From Chloroflexota bacterium (GTDB taxonomy: Bacteria > Chloroflexota > UBA6077 > CF-72): a stretch of DNA of 6,706 nt. Below, one piece after another: positions 5,775 to 6,706 of this stretch; positions within the stretch are counted from its first letter, which is position 1; each line of letters opens with the position of its first letter. The DNA is taken from contig JAFAPL010000029.1 in assembly GCA_019247135.1 (NCBI GenBank), positions 1 through 6,706 of the forward strand. The letters run 5' to 3'. The notes beneath the pieces are model-generated. The model made no database searches. It saw only the letters and a program-made list of their open reading frames with translations, and was not told the origin of the DNA. The position numbers were made by a program, and so were the translations under genes.

Positions 5775-6706
5775 TCAGACGCGCCCCGTCCTGATCGGTG
5801 GTGGGGCGAAGAACACGTCTTCCTCACGCGTCTCGACGGTCGTCACCTCAGACGCCCCGAGCGCACGCAGGCGCTCGACGAGTGCCTGCACCAGGTGCTC
5901 GGGCGTGGAGGCGCCGGCCGAGACGCCGACACGTCTGGCGCCCTCGAGCCAGCTCGGCTCGAGCTCAGCCGCCGTGCCGAGCAGGTAGCCACGTGCGCCC
6001 GCACTCTCGGCCACCTCGCGCAGTCGATTGGAGTTCGACGAGTTCGGCGATCCGAGGATCAGCACCACGTCCGCGGCGTGCCGCTCCACCAGCGCCCGCA
6101 CCGCTTCCTGACGGTTCTGGGTCGCGTAGCAGACGTCGCCCACCTCGGGCCCGACGAGCGCCGGAAAGCGCCGTCGCAACGTGTCGACGATCGCCGCGAC
6201 GTCGTCCAGGCTGAGCGTGGTCTGCGTCGCGTACGCCACGCGCACCGAGTCTGGGACCTGCACCGACTCGGCGTCGGCCAGCGTCTGGACCAGCTTCACC
6301 CGATCGGGCGCCTCGCCCATCACGCCCTCGACCTCGGGATGCCCGGCGTGCCCGACGAACAGGATGGTGTACCCGCGCGCCGCGTAGCGCAGCACCGCCG
6401 CGTGGACGCGCGAGACCAGCGGACAGGTCGCGTCGAGCGTCACCAGGTCTCGCGCTAGGGCCTCGTCGCGCACCAGTGGCGAGACGCCGTGCGCCGAAAA
6501 CACCGCCGTCGCCCCTGACGGGATCTCCGACGTGTCGTCCACGAACACCGCCCCACGCGCTCGCAGGTCGTCCACAACCACCTTGTTGTGCACGATCTCA
6601 TGACGCACGTAGACCGGTCGCTCGTCACCCGCCGCCCTGGCATCCAGCGCCAGCTCGACCGTGCGGATCGCGCGCTCCACCCCAGCGCAGAACCCGCGCG
6701 GCTGGG
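5775..6706 (-). CDS. ispH: 4-hydroxy-3-methylbut-2-enyl diphosphate reductase (5' partial)
   Basis: IspH (LytB) is a cytoplasmic iron-sulfur enzyme that reduces HMBPP to IPP and DMAPP in the last step of the MEP pathway. About 309 residues are present and only the first few are cut off. Reading from the window edge gives PRGFCAGVERAI, the canonical N-terminal motif, so the in-frame GTG at 6680 is an internal valine codon and not the start. The three cluster cysteines are all present: GFCAG (codon 6687-6689), DATCPLV (6423-6425) and DVCYATQNRQ (6129-6131). Substrate-binding motifs are also intact: HEIVHN, FSAHGVSP, GHAGHPEVEG with the proton-relay glutamate, TQTTLS, SPNSSNSNRL and SAGASTPE. 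The C-terminus ends normally after a REEDVFF motif with a short tail. The enzyme needs an external electron donor (ferredoxin or flavodoxin in studied bacteria). A rubredoxin-like gene follows after 25 bases. Confidence 0.98.
   Translation of the reverse strand, partial: QPRGFCAGVERAIRTVELALDARAAGDERPVYVRHEIVHNKVVVDDLRARGAVFVDDTSEIPSGATAVFSAHGVSPLVRDEALARDLVTLDATCPLVSRVHAAVLRYAARGYTILFVGHAGHPEVEGVMGEAPDRVKLVQTLADAESVQVPDSVRVAYATQTTLSLDDVAAIVDTLRRRFPALVGPEVGDVCYATQNRQEAVRALVERHAADVVLILGSPNSSNSNRLREVAESAGARGYLLGTAAELEPSWLEGARRVGVSAGASTPEHLVQALVERLRALGASEVTTVETREEDVFFAPPPIRTGRV

Noticed and set aside
5526..6458. 310-codon plus-strand frame opposite ispH and the rubredoxin-like gene
   Set aside because: It is an antisense shadow of ispH, whose motifs are complete on the minus strand; the plus frame is Arg/His-rich with no recognisable domain.
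6678..6680. GTG as the ispH start codon
   Set aside because: The reading frame continues upstream with the conserved PRGFCAG motif, including the first cluster cysteine, so the start lies outside the window.
1..6706. CRISPR arrays, tRNA or rRNA genes, insertion sequences, phage or defence genes
   Set aside because: No spaced direct repeats, tRNA-like folds, transposase motifs or terminal inverted repeats were seen; nearly all bases are explained by metabolic or membrane genes.

Overview
The window is high-GC, gene-dense bacterial DNA. It holds two short gene blocks that run towards each other and meet near position 3300, and there is no non-coding stretch longer than about 82 bases. The style suggests Chloroflexota: a long Pro/Ala/Thr linker follows the lipoprotein cysteine of the solute-binding protein, a GT39-type membrane glycosyltransferase carries a GRWF..YPPG motif, and xanthine-dehydrogenase-type hydroxylase genes sit beside an oligopeptide-type binding protein. 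This placement is an inference from style only; there is no rRNA or other phylogenetic marker here.

Left block, plus strand (1-3296). The 3' end of a molybdopterin-binding large subunit of the xanthine dehydrogenase/CO dehydrogenase superfamily comes first. It overlaps, by ATGA, the gene for the FAD-binding medium subunit. That gene in turn overlaps, again by ATGA, a family 5 (DppA/OppA-like) ABC transporter substrate-binding lipoprotein with a twin-arginine signal. The large-then-medium order fits the small-large-medium arrangement of form II-like hydroxylases, so the [2Fe-2S] small subunit is expected just upstream of the window. The two overlaps imply one translationally coupled operon. 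A simple reading is uptake of a compound by the binding protein and its hydroxylation by the molybdenum enzyme, but the substrate cannot be read from the sequence. No permease or ATPase genes lie downstream of the binding protein.

Right block, minus strand (6706-3310, read right to left). The first gene is ispH (lytB), the last enzyme of the MEP isoprenoid pathway, complete except for its first few codons, which lie beyond the window edge. After 25 bases comes a 57-residue protein that is essentially one rubrerythrin-type rubredoxin domain (CX2C-X12-CX2C). After about 82 more bases comes a 727-residue multi-pass GT-C/GT39-like glycosyltransferase with an unusual extracytoplasmic N-terminal domain. 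The three could form one transcription unit; its promoter would lie outside the window.

The blocks converge with only 13 bases between stop codons. A 9-bp inverted repeat without a T-tract lies just inside the glycosyltransferase gene and could serve as a shared transcription end. Most of the window is ordinary metabolism. The points most worth a second look are the stand-alone rubredoxin domain beside the iron-sulfur enzyme IspH, the binding protein coupled to the hydroxylase genes, and the N-terminal domain of the glycosyltransferase.
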